The notes under the pieces are model-generated. The model was not told where the DNA came from. It made no database searches and was given only the letters and a program-made list of their open reading frames with translations. Of a stretch of 64,000 nucleotides of DNA, positions 1 to 8,723 are shown in pieces (the first letter of the stretch is position 1; every line of letters begins with the position of its first letter). Source of the DNA: an uncultured Pedosphaera sp. (lineage in GTDB: Bacteria > Verrucomicrobiota > Verrucomicrobiia > Limisphaerales > Pedosphaeraceae); the NCBI GenBank assembly GCA_903918755.1, contig CAIXFN010000014.1:62001-126000 (forward strand). Reading direction: 5' to 3'. Both the position numbers and the translations under genes were made by a program.

Positions 1-697
1 AGGTGAGCGCGGCGTGCAAACCATCCGCGCTGAGGGCCTGGGTGAGAATTCGCAAGGTGTCGGTTGGGTCGTTGGGATTGGTGCCGGCGACATAGTCCTG
101 GGCGATGGTCATGCCTTTGCCAGTGGGGTCGGCGCTCGGATTGAGGCCCAGATGGCCAAAGTAGGAGAGTTCCCAAGCCACGGGCAGGCCGTTGGTGTCG
201 AGAGCCCCGGGGGAGAGGGAGTCGGTTTGCAGGGTGCCAAACGCGTTGGTGAGGGGAATCCAGCCGCAATTGGCGCTCCACAAATTGCCGCGCAGCACGC
301 CCGTGCGCAGGTCCACGGTGGGATTACCGGTGGCTTCGAAATTGATCCAGCCAATGTTGGGGGAATAAGCGAAGCCGCGGAGATTGCCGAGGCCGTCGTG
401 GTTGATGCCAAAATCGGTGGCGGAATTGTTCTGGTAGCGGATGCCGTTGGCGGGGCTGCCGTTGCCGAGATTGATCCAGCCGACGTTGCCAGCGTAGATA
501 TAACCCGAGCAGATGTAATTGCCGATGACCGCGCCGTGGTTGGTGTCGCCGGTCCAGTCGGTCCAGCCGATATTGGCGCCATAGGCGTAGCGGTTGACGG
601 GGTCGGTGGTCGTACCCGCTGAGAGGCGGGGCGCGAGCGGCAAGCTGGCGAGGAGGAGCAAACCGGCGAGGAGCCGGCGCCTGAGGAGGGGGTTCAT
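1..697 (-). CDS. secreted GWI-repeat protein, 3' part cut by window edge
   Basis: The reading frame starts at the ATG complementary to 695-697 and stays open to base 1, so the C-terminus lies outside the window (about 232 codons visible). The N-terminus is a clear signal peptide (several Arg, then a Leu/Ala-rich core ending near LSAG). It is followed by four spaced Gly-Trp motifs (NIGWTDW, NVGWINLG, NIGWINFEA, NCGWIPL), each preceded by a Tyr/Gly-rich stretch. After these comes a Pro/Asp-rich segment (DTNGLPVAWEL, NPSADPTGKG, GTNPNDPTD) that resembles the calcium-loop linkers common in secreted verrucomicrobial proteins. The function is unknown; surface or extracellular location is inferred from the signal peptide. 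Codon use is like that of its neighbours. Confidence 0.75.
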   Translation of the reverse strand, partial: MNPLLRRRLLAGLLLLASLPLAPRLSAGTTTDPVNRYAYGANIGWTDWTGDTNHGAVIGNYICSGYIYAGNVGWINLGNGSPANGIRYQNNSATDFGINHDGLGNLRGFAYSPNIGWINFEATGNPTVDLRTGVLRGNLWSANCGWIPLTNAFGTLQTDSLSPGALDTNGLPVAWELSYFGHLGLNPSADPTGKGMTIAQDYVAGTNPNDPTDTLRILTQALSADGLHAALT

Positions 698-728
698 AAA
701 TATTTTCCGGGAACGAGACCGGGGCCGC

Positions 729-2093
729 TTAGGGCATGTTGTATTTGTAAACCGCCGAGACCGGGAGGCCCGAGGCGCTGGTGCCCACGCTGCTGTTGGC
801 GATGCGCGTCTGCAGACCGGTGCCGGAGGTGCTGGCACCCACGCAGGTCAGGGCGATGTTGGTGGCGATAATGCCCGTGCCGCTGACGCTGGTGCCGTAG
901 GAATTGTTCGCAATGGAGGCGGCCAGGCCGGCGCCGGCGGCATAGCTTTGGGCATAGCAATTCATGGCCGAAACGCAATTCATGGCGGTGCCGGGGCCGT
1001 GACTGGTGGCGTTGCAGTTGATGGCGGCGTGGGCAATGAGACCGAAGGTGCCCATGTACGCATCACCCGAGCAACCGGTGGCGGTCTCCGCCTGCAGGCC
1101 GATGCCCGTGGAGGTTTCGCCGTTGCAATTCTCGGCGTTATACGCCTGCAAACCAGTGCCGGCGTCACTGCTGCCGTAGGAATTCTGGGCGGTGAAGGCG
1201 AAGACGCCCTGAACGCTGCCGATGCCATACGACGCGGTGACGGTGAATCCGCTGACACCGTAACCGTACTGATGGGACGCCTCGCCGTAGCAATTGATGA
1301 CCTGGTCGCCATAGGTGCCATAGTTCCCCTTGAGGGTGGTACCGTAACTGTTCTGGACGGTCTGGCCATAGATGCCGTAGCCGGCCTGGGCATCGCCCCG
1401 GCTGTCGGAGATTTCATTGGCCTTGATCGCATCCCGGCCGGTGGCGGTCGCCGAGCAACCCCGGACGCTGTCGGCCTGAATGCCGCTGCCGCCGACCGTG
1501 TTGACGGTGCACCGTTCCACCAGACTTCCGGAATTGGGGAGGTTGATGCCGTCGTAAACCAAACCGGTGATGTTGACATCGGAGACCCGGAGATTGACCG
1601 GGGCGGCCTGGGGAGAGCCATCGTTGAGGGGTTGCGGCACGGCGATGCCATAACCGAAACCCGCGCCGACGAAAAAGTTGTTCAGATCATTGGTGACCCC
1701 GCCCTGGATGGCGCCGTTATAAATGGCGATGTTTTTTTGGTCGCGGTTCACCTGGATGGCGGCGTTCGTGTTGGCGGTGTCAGAGCCGCTGTAGAGCAGG
1801 GCGAAACCGTTCAAATCCAAGGTGACGCCACTGGCGGCGATGGTGATACCAGGACCGGCGGGAACGACCAGATTAGCGGTGAGGTAATACGCGCCAGGAT
1901 TGGCGATCACAAAGTTGGGAGTGCTGATGGCCGTGCGGGGCTCGATCTGATCGAGCGATTTCATGGTCGGAGCCGGGGCGCCGGGCGGGGTGAGGCTGCC
2001 TTGGGCGAGGAGCGAGCGCGGGGCCAGGAGGCCGGTGGTGGCGCACAGGGCGACAAGGGTCAAACGGAGGGTTGGTGAGGGTAATGAGGGCAT
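729..2093 (-). CDS. secreted right-handed parallel beta-helix repeat protein
   Basis: 454 residues. A signal peptide (residues about 1-30, ending ...LLAQ) is followed by a Pro-rich linker and a motif, TMKSLDQIEPRT, that I recognise from verrucomicrobial beta-helix proteins. Next comes an N-terminal helix-capping region (ITIAASGVTLDLNGFAL) typical of pectate-lyase-like folds. From about residue 200 to the end the chain is a series of roughly 18-22-residue repeats centred on N-[SC]-Y/x-G (NSYGT, NCYGE, NCNGE, GCSGD, NCYAQ, NSYGT), as expected for rungs of a beta-helix with an Asn ladder. No catalytic residues of a named polysaccharide lyase can be identified, so a surface or adhesive role is as likely as an enzymatic one. 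It sits 31 bp from gene 1-697 on the same strand. Confidence 0.8.
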   Translation of the reverse strand: MPSLPSPTLRLTLVALCATTGLLAPRSLLAQGSLTPPGAPAPTMKSLDQIEPRTAISTPNFVIANPGAYYLTANLVVPAGPGITIAASGVTLDLNGFALLYSGSDTANTNAAIQVNRDQKNIAIYNGAIQGGVTNDLNNFFVGAGFGYGIAVPQPLNDGSPQAAPVNLRVSDVNITGLVYDGINLPNSGSLVERCTVNTVGGSGIQADSVRGCSATATGRDAIKANEISDSRGDAQAGYGIYGQTVQNSYGTTLKGNYGTYGDQVINCYGEASHQYGYGVSGFTVTASYGIGSVQGVFAFTAQNSYGSSDAGTGLQAYNAENCNGETSTGIGLQAETATGCSGDAYMGTFGLIAHAAINCNATSHGPGTAMNCVSAMNCYAQSYAAGAGLAASIANNSYGTSVSGTGIIATNIALTCVGASTSGTGLQTRIANSSVGTSASGLPVSAVYKYNMP

Positions 2094-2150
2094 GGATATT
2101 GCGTGGTTGGTTAATCGGTTGACGAATTTTCGGAGCGAGGCGGCAGCAAC

Positions 2151-2948
2151 CTAACGGCTGGCCGCAAAGTGACTGGGGGCCAACTGCCGATAGTCGGCCG
2201 GCGGGCGAAACAATCCGACTTCCGCTGTGGGCATAGGTCCGGGGGCGATGTCCCGTACTTCCAAGCGATAAGTTTCAGGTCCGGCGATGGAGCGGATCGT
2301 GAGGCGGAGCGGGAACAAATTCCGGGCGGCGAGCAAGGCGGGCCAACGATCCGCGAGGGGCAGGATTTTCATCCGGAGGGGCTCCGAGCGCCGATAAGGC
2401 AGGTAAGGGAGCAATTGGTCCGTGGCCCAGACTTCGAGGAGTTCACCCGATTGATTGGATTCAAAGCGTTCGCAAGCGTAGCCAAACAGATTAGTGCGTT
2501 CGCCGGTGGCGTGAAGTTCGAGGGGTATGTCGGTGGCGCCAGCCAGCGGGCCGGAGGGGACGCGGGGAGACTGGGGGCCAAGGCCGGGCGGAACATTTCG
2601 GACTGGCATCCGGCTACCGGGCGCGCCGGCAAGGGGTTGCCGGGGCGCAGTCACGGCGGAAGCCGTCGGCATGCCGGAATGGTTCGCGGAGGGCGGGAGG
2701 GCGATCCAACTGCGATTGGCGGGAAAGAGGAGCTGCAGTTCCTGGGTCTGCCGATCCCAGAGGTTCACTGGGTGGGGGTAATTCGTCTCCAGCTGTTCCA
2801 CCCGCACCGAGTTGGTGGTGACCCGGTAACGAAGGTTTTGCGTCTGACCGGCGGCCGTGGCCACCAGATCAATCCGCCCCTCGAACGCCGTGCCGATCAG
2901 CGGCGTGCCGGCAAGAAACAGGTAAACAATGGTCAACCAACTTTTCAT
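2151..2948 (-). CDS. secreted DUF4412-like protein
   Basis: The frame is open further upstream, but I take the ATG at 2946-2948 because it opens a good signal peptide (MKSWLTIVYLFLAGTPLIGTA); an in-frame ATG nine bases earlier is possible. About 265 residues. The mature part begins FEGRIDLVATAAGQ, alternates short beta-strand-like segments, has a Pro-rich low-complexity middle (residues about 95-130), and ends in a motif GLFRPPADYRQL. This resembles the terminal 'lF.vP.gY' motif of DUF4412 secreted proteins. The function of that family is unknown. The assignment rests on overall pattern, not on a search. Confidence 0.6.
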   Translation of the reverse strand: MKSWLTIVYLFLAGTPLIGTAFEGRIDLVATAAGQTQNLRYRVTTNSVRVEQLETNYPHPVNLWDRQTQELQLLFPANRSWIALPPSANHSGMPTASAVTAPRQPLAGAPGSRMPVRNVPPGLGPQSPRVPSGPLAGATDIPLELHATGERTNLFGYACERFESNQSGELLEVWATDQLLPYLPYRRSEPLRMKILPLADRWPALLAARNLFPLRLTIRSIAGPETYRLEVRDIAPGPMPTAEVGLFRPPADYRQLAPSHFAASR

Positions 2949-3283
2949 GCAAATCATGTAATCCCGAAATCTTTTTGCACCGAGTTCAACCGGTTGCGGG
3001 AGGATTCGCGGCAAAATGGAAAACCTTTCAAGGTTTTCGCGCGCCGTCAGCCGCAGGGAATCCGCGCGGAATGGAAGAATGAGAGTGACGACAAATAATG
3101 GCGGTGTTTGAATCGTCTGAGGTTCGAGCGACAGCGCCGATGAGGCGCGGCGGGCGGCGGAAAAAGTGGCGTTCCACAAGCTGGTGGATGAGTTCGTGAA
3201 AATCTGGCCGCAGGTCGTGGCGGGGGCCAAGCAGGGGCAGTGAGCACGGAGCGGGAGGCGAGCCGCGGGTTTTTCGCGCGGAA
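2949..3283. other. intergenic region with possible coding remnant
   Basis: This 335-bp gap separates the minus-strand DUF4412-like gene from the plus-strand transporter genes and should hold both promoters; I see no convincing -35/-10 pair. On the plus strand, frame 3121-3243 reads 40 codons of plausible protein (ADEARRAAEKVAFHKLVDE and on to a TGA) directly after an in-frame TGA and without a good start. An ATG at 3098 opens a 33-codon frame in another register. This could be the tail of a decayed gene. Nothing else is recognised. Confidence 0.3.
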
Positions 3284-4258
3284 ATGGCGGATTTGCTGGC
3301 GCGGGCCGGGGACGTTGGCTTAGCATCTGGCCCCGTGTTGTGGCAGTACTCACGGGCTTTGCTGGCCAACCGCTTGTTTACAGCGGGGGCGGCGATGGTG
3401 ATCTTCCTCGCGGTGCTGGCGCTGGTGGCGCCGGTTTTGTCGCGGGCGGGGTGGCTGCGCGACCCGATGCAGCAGGAGGCGGCCGGGTTGGATGAGGACG
3501 GGATTCCGCGACCAGCGGGGGGCGCCTACCGGTTGGGAACGGACAATCTGGGGCGGGATGTGCTGGCACGGGCGGTGCACGGGACCCGGATTTCCCTCAC
3601 GATTGGCACGGCGGCGATGGTGATGGCGACGGTGATCGGGGTGCTGATCGGTTTGCTGGCGGGATTTTATGGGGGCAAGGTGGATCTGGCGTTGATGCGC
3701 TTCACCGAGATGAACATGACCATCCCCGCGATATTGCTGGCGGTGGCGTTTGCGGGGTTGATGGACGGGCGGGTGCTGCACCTGGCGCCGGAGGCCTGGC
3801 ACTGGCGGTGGCTGGATGTGGAATTGAAACGCGGGATGTTCAGCCTGTTTGTGATCATCGGGCTCGTTTGCTGGCCGGGCATGGTGCGGGTGATCCGGGC
3901 GCAAGTGCTGGTCTTGAAGGAGCGGGAATTTGTGCAGGCGGCGCGGGTTTTGGGAGCGTCCGACGCGCGACTGCTGTTGCGCCATTTGCTGCCCAATATT
4001 TTGCCGACGGTAATCGTGCTGGCGGCGATGAGCACGGCGAACACCATTCTGCTGGAGGCCGGACTGGGCTACCTCGGAATCGGCGTGCCGCCGCCCACGC
4101 CCACGTGGGGTTCCATGATTTTCGACGGCCAGTTGCTCTTCACGGTGGCGCCGCATATCGTGGTGGCACCCGGGGTGGCGATCGTGCTGACGGTGCTGGC
4201 GTTCAACCTCATGGGGCAGGGGTTGCAGGAAGTGCTGGATCCCAAACAAAAGAAATGA
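3284..4258 (+). CDS. peptide ABC transporter permease, OppC/DppC type
   Basis: 324 residues with the arrangement of OppC-family inner-membrane permeases. An N-terminal membrane segment (about residues 33-52) is followed by a periplasmic stretch with the family motif LGTDNLGRDVLARAVHGTRISL. Further membrane segments follow, then the cytoplasmic EAA loop (EREFVQAARVLGASDARLLL) that docks to the ATPase, and a final GLGYLGIGVPPPTPTWG motif. The start at 3284 gives a slightly long N-tail; a GTG at 3335 is an alternative. The stop overlaps the ATG of the binding protein by four bases (ATGA), so the two are translationally coupled. Substrate is probably a peptide or similar oligomer; specificity cannot be read from sequence. 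Confidence 0.88.
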   Translation: MADLLARAGDVGLASGPVLWQYSRALLANRLFTAGAAMVIFLAVLALVAPVLSRAGWLRDPMQQEAAGLDEDGIPRPAGGAYRLGTDNLGRDVLARAVHGTRISLTIGTAAMVMATVIGVLIGLLAGFYGGKVDLALMRFTEMNMTIPAILLAVAFAGLMDGRVLHLAPEAWHWRWLDVELKRGMFSLFVIIGLVCWPGMVRVIRAQVLVLKEREFVQAARVLGASDARLLLRHLLPNILPTVIVLAAMSTANTILLEAGLGYLGIGVPPPTPTWGSMIFDGQLLFTVAPHIVVAPGVAIVLTVLAFNLMGQGLQEVLDPKQKK

Positions 4259-5892
4259 ACGCCCCCGCGCAATCCCGCAGGCGGAATCATCCGCCGCGTT
4301 CCGAAGGAGTTGGAAGATGGGGGTGGATTGCCCTGCTGCTGATCATTTTGGCGGCGGACGCGACTGCGGAAGAAGGCGGCGCCGCGCCGCGCCGCGGGGG
4401 GACGCTGCGGTTGGTGAGTCCGACCGATTGGCGTTCGCTGGACCCGGTCATTGCCTTTGACGGGAGTTCCACGCCGTTGCAAAAATTACTCTTCCGGGGA
4501 TTGCTGGATTATGATGGCGGAATCAATTTGATCCCGGATCAGGCGAGTGATTGGGCGGTCTCGCCGGATGGGAAGACCTACACCTTTCATTTGCGGCCCG
4601 GGGTTAAGTTTGCGCATGGGCGGGAGGTGGAGGCGGCGGATTACATCTATTCCTTCGAGCGGGTGTTGAATCCCAAGACGGCCTCGGTGGGGCAGACTTA
4701 CCTGATGGATATTGTGGGGGCGGAAGAATTCAACCTGGGTAAGGCGCCCCACGTGACGGGATTGCGGGCTCCGGATGCGCGGACCCTGATCATTGAATTG
4801 AAGAAGGCGACTTTCGTTTTCCGGTACATCCTGGCGATGAATTTTACCGATGCGCTGCCGCGGGAATTGGTGGAAAAGTATGGCAAGGATTTCCAGTACC
4901 ACATGATTGGCTCGGGGCCGTATGTCATCAAGGAATGGCGGCGGCACATTGGCTACCGGTTCGAACGCAATCCGTTCTATTCCGGGACCGACGGTTACGT
5001 GGACCGGGTGGATTTGATGATCGGCGGGGACCAGGCGTTGCATGCGATGATGGTGGAGCGGGGGGACCTGGATTTTGCCATCGCGAGCGCGGCGGATGCG
5101 GTGCGCTTCACGCACGACGCGCGGTTGCGGCCCTGGTTGTTGCGGGTGCCACTGGCGAGCACCGACTATTTCTTCATGAATACGGAGGTGAAGCCGTTTG
5201 ATGACGTGCGGGTGCGGCGGGCGATCAATCACGCGGTGAATCATGAGCGGATGCTGAAACTGGCGGGCGGGTTTGGGACGGTCGCACACGGGATTGTGCC
5301 GCCCTCAATGCCGTGGACCAATTCCAACGTGCCGGTCTATCCCTACAATCCGGAGCGGGCGCGGGAATTATTGCGGGAAGCCGGGTTCCCGAACGGGTTC
5401 AAAACGCAGCTCTCGTTCATCTCCAGCCGGACCCAGGATTCGCGGATGGCGGGGGGCATTGCGGAGGATTTGCGGGTGGTGGGCATTGAGGTGGAATTGC
5501 AACCGCTGATCTATTCCGCTTTTGAAGTCAAGGTGGCGACCCGGAAGTCGGCTCCCTGCGGGGTGTGGGGGTGGCAGCAGGACTACCCGGATGCGAGCAA
5601 TTTCCTGGATGTCCTGCTGAGCGGGGACCGGATCACCGACACGGAATGCAACAACACGGCGTTTTACAGCAACCCCAAGGTAAATCAACTGCTGGGGCAG
5701 GCGGGGGCCAGCGTGGTGGCGGAGGAGCGGTTGGAATTGTTTCGCGCGGCGGAGCGGCAGATCATGGCGGATGCGCCCTGGGTGCCGACGGTCAATGAGG
5801 TGGTGCCCGTGCTGGTCAATCCACGCGTGCACGGAGCGGTGGCGCATCCGGTATGGATGTATCGGTATGAAAAAATGTGGCTGACCCCGTGA
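4255..5892 (+). CDS. extracellular solute-binding protein, family 5 (OppA/DppA type)
   Basis: 545 residues from the ATG that overlaps the stop of the upstream permease. A long Arg-rich N-region and hydrophobic core (WGWIALLLIILAADATA) form the signal peptide. The mature protein begins RRGGTLRLVSPTDWRSLDP, the usual start of SBP_bac_5 proteins. It also has SPDGKTYTFHLRPGVKFAHG, a hallmark of the family, and the central DVRVRRAINHAVN motif. It captures oligopeptides or similar ligands in the periplasm and delivers them to the two flanking permeases. There is no lipobox Cys, consistent with a soluble periplasmic protein. The gene lies between the two permeases, an unusual order. Confidence 0.88.
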   Translation: MNAPAQSRRRNHPPRSEGVGRWGWIALLLIILAADATAEEGGAAPRRGGTLRLVSPTDWRSLDPVIAFDGSSTPLQKLLFRGLLDYDGGINLIPDQASDWAVSPDGKTYTFHLRPGVKFAHGREVEAADYIYSFERVLNPKTASVGQTYLMDIVGAEEFNLGKAPHVTGLRAPDARTLIIELKKATFVFRYILAMNFTDALPRELVEKYGKDFQYHMIGSGPYVIKEWRRHIGYRFERNPFYSGTDGYVDRVDLMIGGDQALHAMMVERGDLDFAIASAADAVRFTHDARLRPWLLRVPLASTDYFFMNTEVKPFDDVRVRRAINHAVNHERMLKLAGGFGTVAHGIVPPSMPWTNSNVPVYPYNPERARELLREAGFPNGFKTQLSFISSRTQDSRMAGGIAEDLRVVGIEVELQPLIYSAFEVKVATRKSAPCGVWGWQQDYPDASNFLDVLLSGDRITDTECNNTAFYSNPKVNQLLGQAGASVVAEERLELFRAAERQIMADAPWVPTVNEVVPVLVNPRVHGAVAHPVWMYRYEKMWLTP

Positions 5893-5928
5893 GCACGGGG
5901 GGCGCGGCCGGAGACGGGAAACCAAACC

Positions 5929-6852
5929 ATGTTAACACGATTTCTGACCCGGTTGGGATGGTCGGTGGTGACGATGTTCGGCACGTCGCTGCTGGTGTTC
6001 ATCCTGTTGAATGCGGTGCCGGGTGATGTGGCCCGGATCGTGGCCGGGCCCAAGGCTTCCCCGGCGGTCTTGAAACAAGTGCGGGCGCGGTACCACCTGG
6101 ACGAGCCGTGGTGGCGACGGCTGGGATACTATTATGCCGGGCTGGCGCACGGGGATGTGGGGCATTCGTTTGTGACCGACCAACCGGTGGCGCAGGCGAT
6201 TCTGACGCGGCTGCCGACCACGGCAGCGCTAGCCACGGTGGCGGTGGTGATGTGGATGGCGGTGGCCGTGCCGCTGGGAGTGAGCACGGCGCGTTACCGG
6301 GGTTCGATCTTCGACCGGGGGACATTGGTGGTGGCGACGCTCACGCTCTCGCTGCCCGCGTTCTGGCTGGCGCGGATGTTACAGTACTGGCTGGCTTACA
6401 AACTCCGTTGGTTTCCCGTGGCGGGATTCCGGTCGTTCGTGGATCTGCTGCTGCCGGCGGCCACGCTGGCGATCCTGGCGATTGGGTACTATGCGCGCCT
6501 GATCCATGCCAACATGGTCGAGGTGTTGCAGAGTCCCTATGTGACGGCGGCGCGGGCCAAGGGAGTGTCCGAAATGGGGGTATTGTTCCGGCATGGGCTG
6601 CGCAACGCCTTGATTCCGGTGGTGACGATTTTGGGGATGGACGTGGCGGGCCTGCTGGGGGGCGTGATTTTCACGGAGAATGTTTTTGCCCTGCCGGGGA
6701 TCGGGACTTTGGCGGTCCAGAGTGTGTTCAACCTGGATGTGCCCGTGATCATGGGGACGGTGCTCTTCAGCGCATTGATCGTGGTGGGGGCGAACCTGGT
6801 GGTGGATGTGCTTTACCAATGGATTGATCCGCGGATCAAAGAGCGGGTGTGA
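5929..6852 (+). CDS. peptide ABC transporter permease, OppB/DppB type
   Basis: 307 residues. The N-terminus (FLTRLGWSVVTMFGTSLLVFILLNAVPGD) is the canonical first membrane helix and PGD motif of OppB proteins. A periplasmic domain follows, then four to five more helices, the EAA loop (YVTAARAKGVSEMGVLFRHG) and a closing segment LYQWIDPRIK, also a family hallmark. It would form the heteromeric membrane pore with the OppC-like subunit. It starts 36 bp after the binding protein. No OppD/OppF ATPase genes follow; the next gene encodes an unrelated secreted lactonase. Confidence 0.9.
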   Translation: MLTRFLTRLGWSVVTMFGTSLLVFILLNAVPGDVARIVAGPKASPAVLKQVRARYHLDEPWWRRLGYYYAGLAHGDVGHSFVTDQPVAQAILTRLPTTAALATVAVVMWMAVAVPLGVSTARYRGSIFDRGTLVVATLTLSLPAFWLARMLQYWLAYKLRWFPVAGFRSFVDLLLPAATLAILAIGYYARLIHANMVEVLQSPYVTAARAKGVSEMGVLFRHGLRNALIPVVTILGMDVAGLLGGVIFTENVFALPGIGTLAVQSVFNLDVPVIMGTVLFSALIVVGANLVVDVLYQWIDPRIKERV

Positions 6853-6932
6853 GCCAGCCGGGGAGGGGAGAATTTTCCCGCTTTACAGGGGGAACGGGAT
6901 GGGGTTGGCTCAGGGGGTAGATCCCAATCGCC

Positions 6933-7841
6933 ATGAAAACTTTGAATGCATCTTTTGCTTCCTTGATGGTCGCCCTGCTTTGCCAGGTTCCGGTTTCCTT
7001 GCAGGCCGCGGACGGCAAAATTATCGCCCCGGGTGAGACGCTGCAAAAACTGTCCACGGAATTTCAGTTCACCGAGGGACCGGCATGCGATGGCAGCGGC
7101 AACGTGTATTTCACGGACCAGCCGAACGACCGGATCATGAAGTGGAGTGTGGACGGCAAACTCACGACCTTCCTCAAACCGGCGGGCCGGGCGAACGGAC
7201 TATGTTTTGACGGGAAGGGCAATCTTTGGGCCTGTGCCGACGAAAAAAACGAACTCTGGCGGATCGATCCTGCGGGAAAAGCCACGGTGGTGCTGAAGGA
7301 TTATGAGGGCAAACTGTTCAACGGGCCGAACGATGTGTGGGTCCGGCCCGATGGCGGGTTATATTTCACCGACCCTTATTACAAGCGCGATTACTGGCAG
7401 CGCGGGGCGAAAGAGCAGGGGGAATGCGTTTATTTTCTGCCCGCGGGCGGGACCAAGCCGGTGCGGGTGATTGAAGATTTCAAACAACCGAACGGGATCA
7501 TCGGCACGCCGGATGGCAAAGTGCTGTATGTGGCGGATATTGGGGCGAACCGGACGTACCGGTATGACATCCAGCCGGACGGCAGTCTGCAGGGTAAAAA
7601 ATTGTTTTGTCCGCTGGGATCCGATGGGATGACGATTGATAGTGAAGGAAATGTGTATCTGACGGGACGCGGGGTGACGGTCTATGATCCGGCAGGGCAG
7701 AAAATCGAGCACATTGACGTGGCGGAGCCCTGGACGGCAAATGTCTGCTTTGGCGGCAAGGATCGACGGACCCTGTTTATCACGGCCAGCAAGTGTCTTT
7801 ACAGCATTCGGACGACGGTGCACGGGGTGGACAGCCAGTAG
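6933..7841 (+). CDS. secreted SMP-30/gluconolactonase-like protein
   Basis: 302 residues. A signal peptide (residues about 1-26, cleavage after LQA) leads into a six-bladed propeller of the SMP-30/gluconolaconase/LRE family: FTEGPACDGSGNVYFTD, NGLCFDGKGNLWAC, FNGPNDVWVRPDGGLYFTDP and QPNGIIGTPDGKVLYVAD. The Glu in FTEGP, the Asn in GPNDV and the Asp in SDGMTIDSEGNVYLT match the positions that bind the metal in characterised lactonases. It probably hydrolyses a sugar lactone in the periplasm or outside the cell. It stands alone, 80 bp after the transporter genes. Confidence 0.87.
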   Translation: MKTLNASFASLMVALLCQVPVSLQAADGKIIAPGETLQKLSTEFQFTEGPACDGSGNVYFTDQPNDRIMKWSVDGKLTTFLKPAGRANGLCFDGKGNLWACADEKNELWRIDPAGKATVVLKDYEGKLFNGPNDVWVRPDGGLYFTDPYYKRDYWQRGAKEQGECVYFLPAGGTKPVRVIEDFKQPNGIIGTPDGKVLYVADIGANRTYRYDIQPDGSLQGKKLFCPLGSDGMTIDSEGNVYLTGRGVTVYDPAGQKIEHIDVAEPWTANVCFGGKDRRTLFITASKCLYSIRTTVHGVDSQ

Positions 7842-7959
7842 GCGGAGAAGGGCGGCAGGGGGGGTGGTTGGTCAATTCGGCGTTGACGGTGAGCGGGGCG
7901 CGCCGCAGACTGCGGAAAATTCGGCAACTGATAACAACGTATGCAGGAGCAGCAATAAC

Positions 7960-8682
7960 GTGGGTGCGCAATGGAAGCAGGCCGGCCGGGAAGCGAACGC
8001 GCAGAAGCGCGGGCAGGCCGTCGTCAAACTGGTGCGGGAAATCATGGTGGCGGCCAAACTGGGGGGCCCGGACCCGGAATTGAACGCCCGGCTTGCCGCG
8101 GCGATGGAAAAGGCGCGGAAAGGATCCGTGACGCGCGACACGATTGAGCGCGCGGTGAAAAAGGGCGCCGGGTTGACGGATGACAAGATTTCCTTTGAGT
8201 TGGTGACCTACGAAGGCTTCGCGCCGCACAAGGTGCCCGTGGTGGTGGAGTGCCTGACGGACAACCGCAACCGGACTGCGCCGGAAATCCGTTTTCTTTT
8301 CAAGGCCGGGGCCATGGGGGCGCCGGGATCGGTGAATTTTTTCTTCAACCACCTCGGAGTGGTGGAAGCCACGCACACCGACGCCAACCGGGATGCGGAA
8401 GGCGACGCCATCGAAGCCGGGGCGCAGGAATATGAACCGCTGGAAGCGGAGGAAGTGCCCGAGGGCCACAAAGGCGCCCGGTTCATGACGGAAATCAAGG
8501 ATCTGGATCATGTGTCCAAGGCCTTAAAGGCGGCGGGTTGGAACGTGACCGCCTCGGAAATACGGTATGTGGCCAAATCTTTCAACGAACTGAGTGCCGC
8601 AGCCCACAAGGAAGTGGTGGATTTCCTGAATGCACTGGATGATCACGATGATGTCCACCGGGTTTATGCGGCCATGAAGTAG
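7960..8682 (+). CDS. yebC: YebC/PmpR family protein
   Basis: 240 residues from a GTG start at 7960, chosen because an AGGAG at 7945-7949 lies 10 bp upstream and because the product then begins MGAQWKQAGREANAQKRGQ, matching the start of verrucomicrobial YebC proteins. The rest follows the family closely: KLVREIMVAAKLGGPDPELN, SVTRDTIERAVKKGAG, the central EGFAPHKVPVVVECLTDN block and an acidic EAEEVP-type third domain. YebC proteins have been described as DNA-binding regulators and more recently as translation factors that help ribosomes at proline-rich stretches; which applies here cannot be told. No ruvC is adjacent. Confidence 0.9.
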   Translation: MGAQWKQAGREANAQKRGQAVVKLVREIMVAAKLGGPDPELNARLAAAMEKARKGSVTRDTIERAVKKGAGLTDDKISFELVTYEGFAPHKVPVVVECLTDNRNRTAPEIRFLFKAGAMGAPGSVNFFFNHLGVVEATHTDANRDAEGDAIEAGAQEYEPLEAEEVPEGHKGARFMTEIKDLDHVSKALKAAGWNVTASEIRYVAKSFNELSAAAHKEVVDFLNALDDHDDVHRVYAAMK

Positions 8683-8723
8683 CCAGGCCGGCGGGGCGGT
8701 GGACGTCAGAAACCAGTGAGGAA

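Noticed and set aside
594-2078. 494-residue plus-strand open frame
   Set aside because: It is the mirror of the beta-helix gene on the minus strand; its Gly/Ala/Val-rich low-complexity translation is an effect of high GC.
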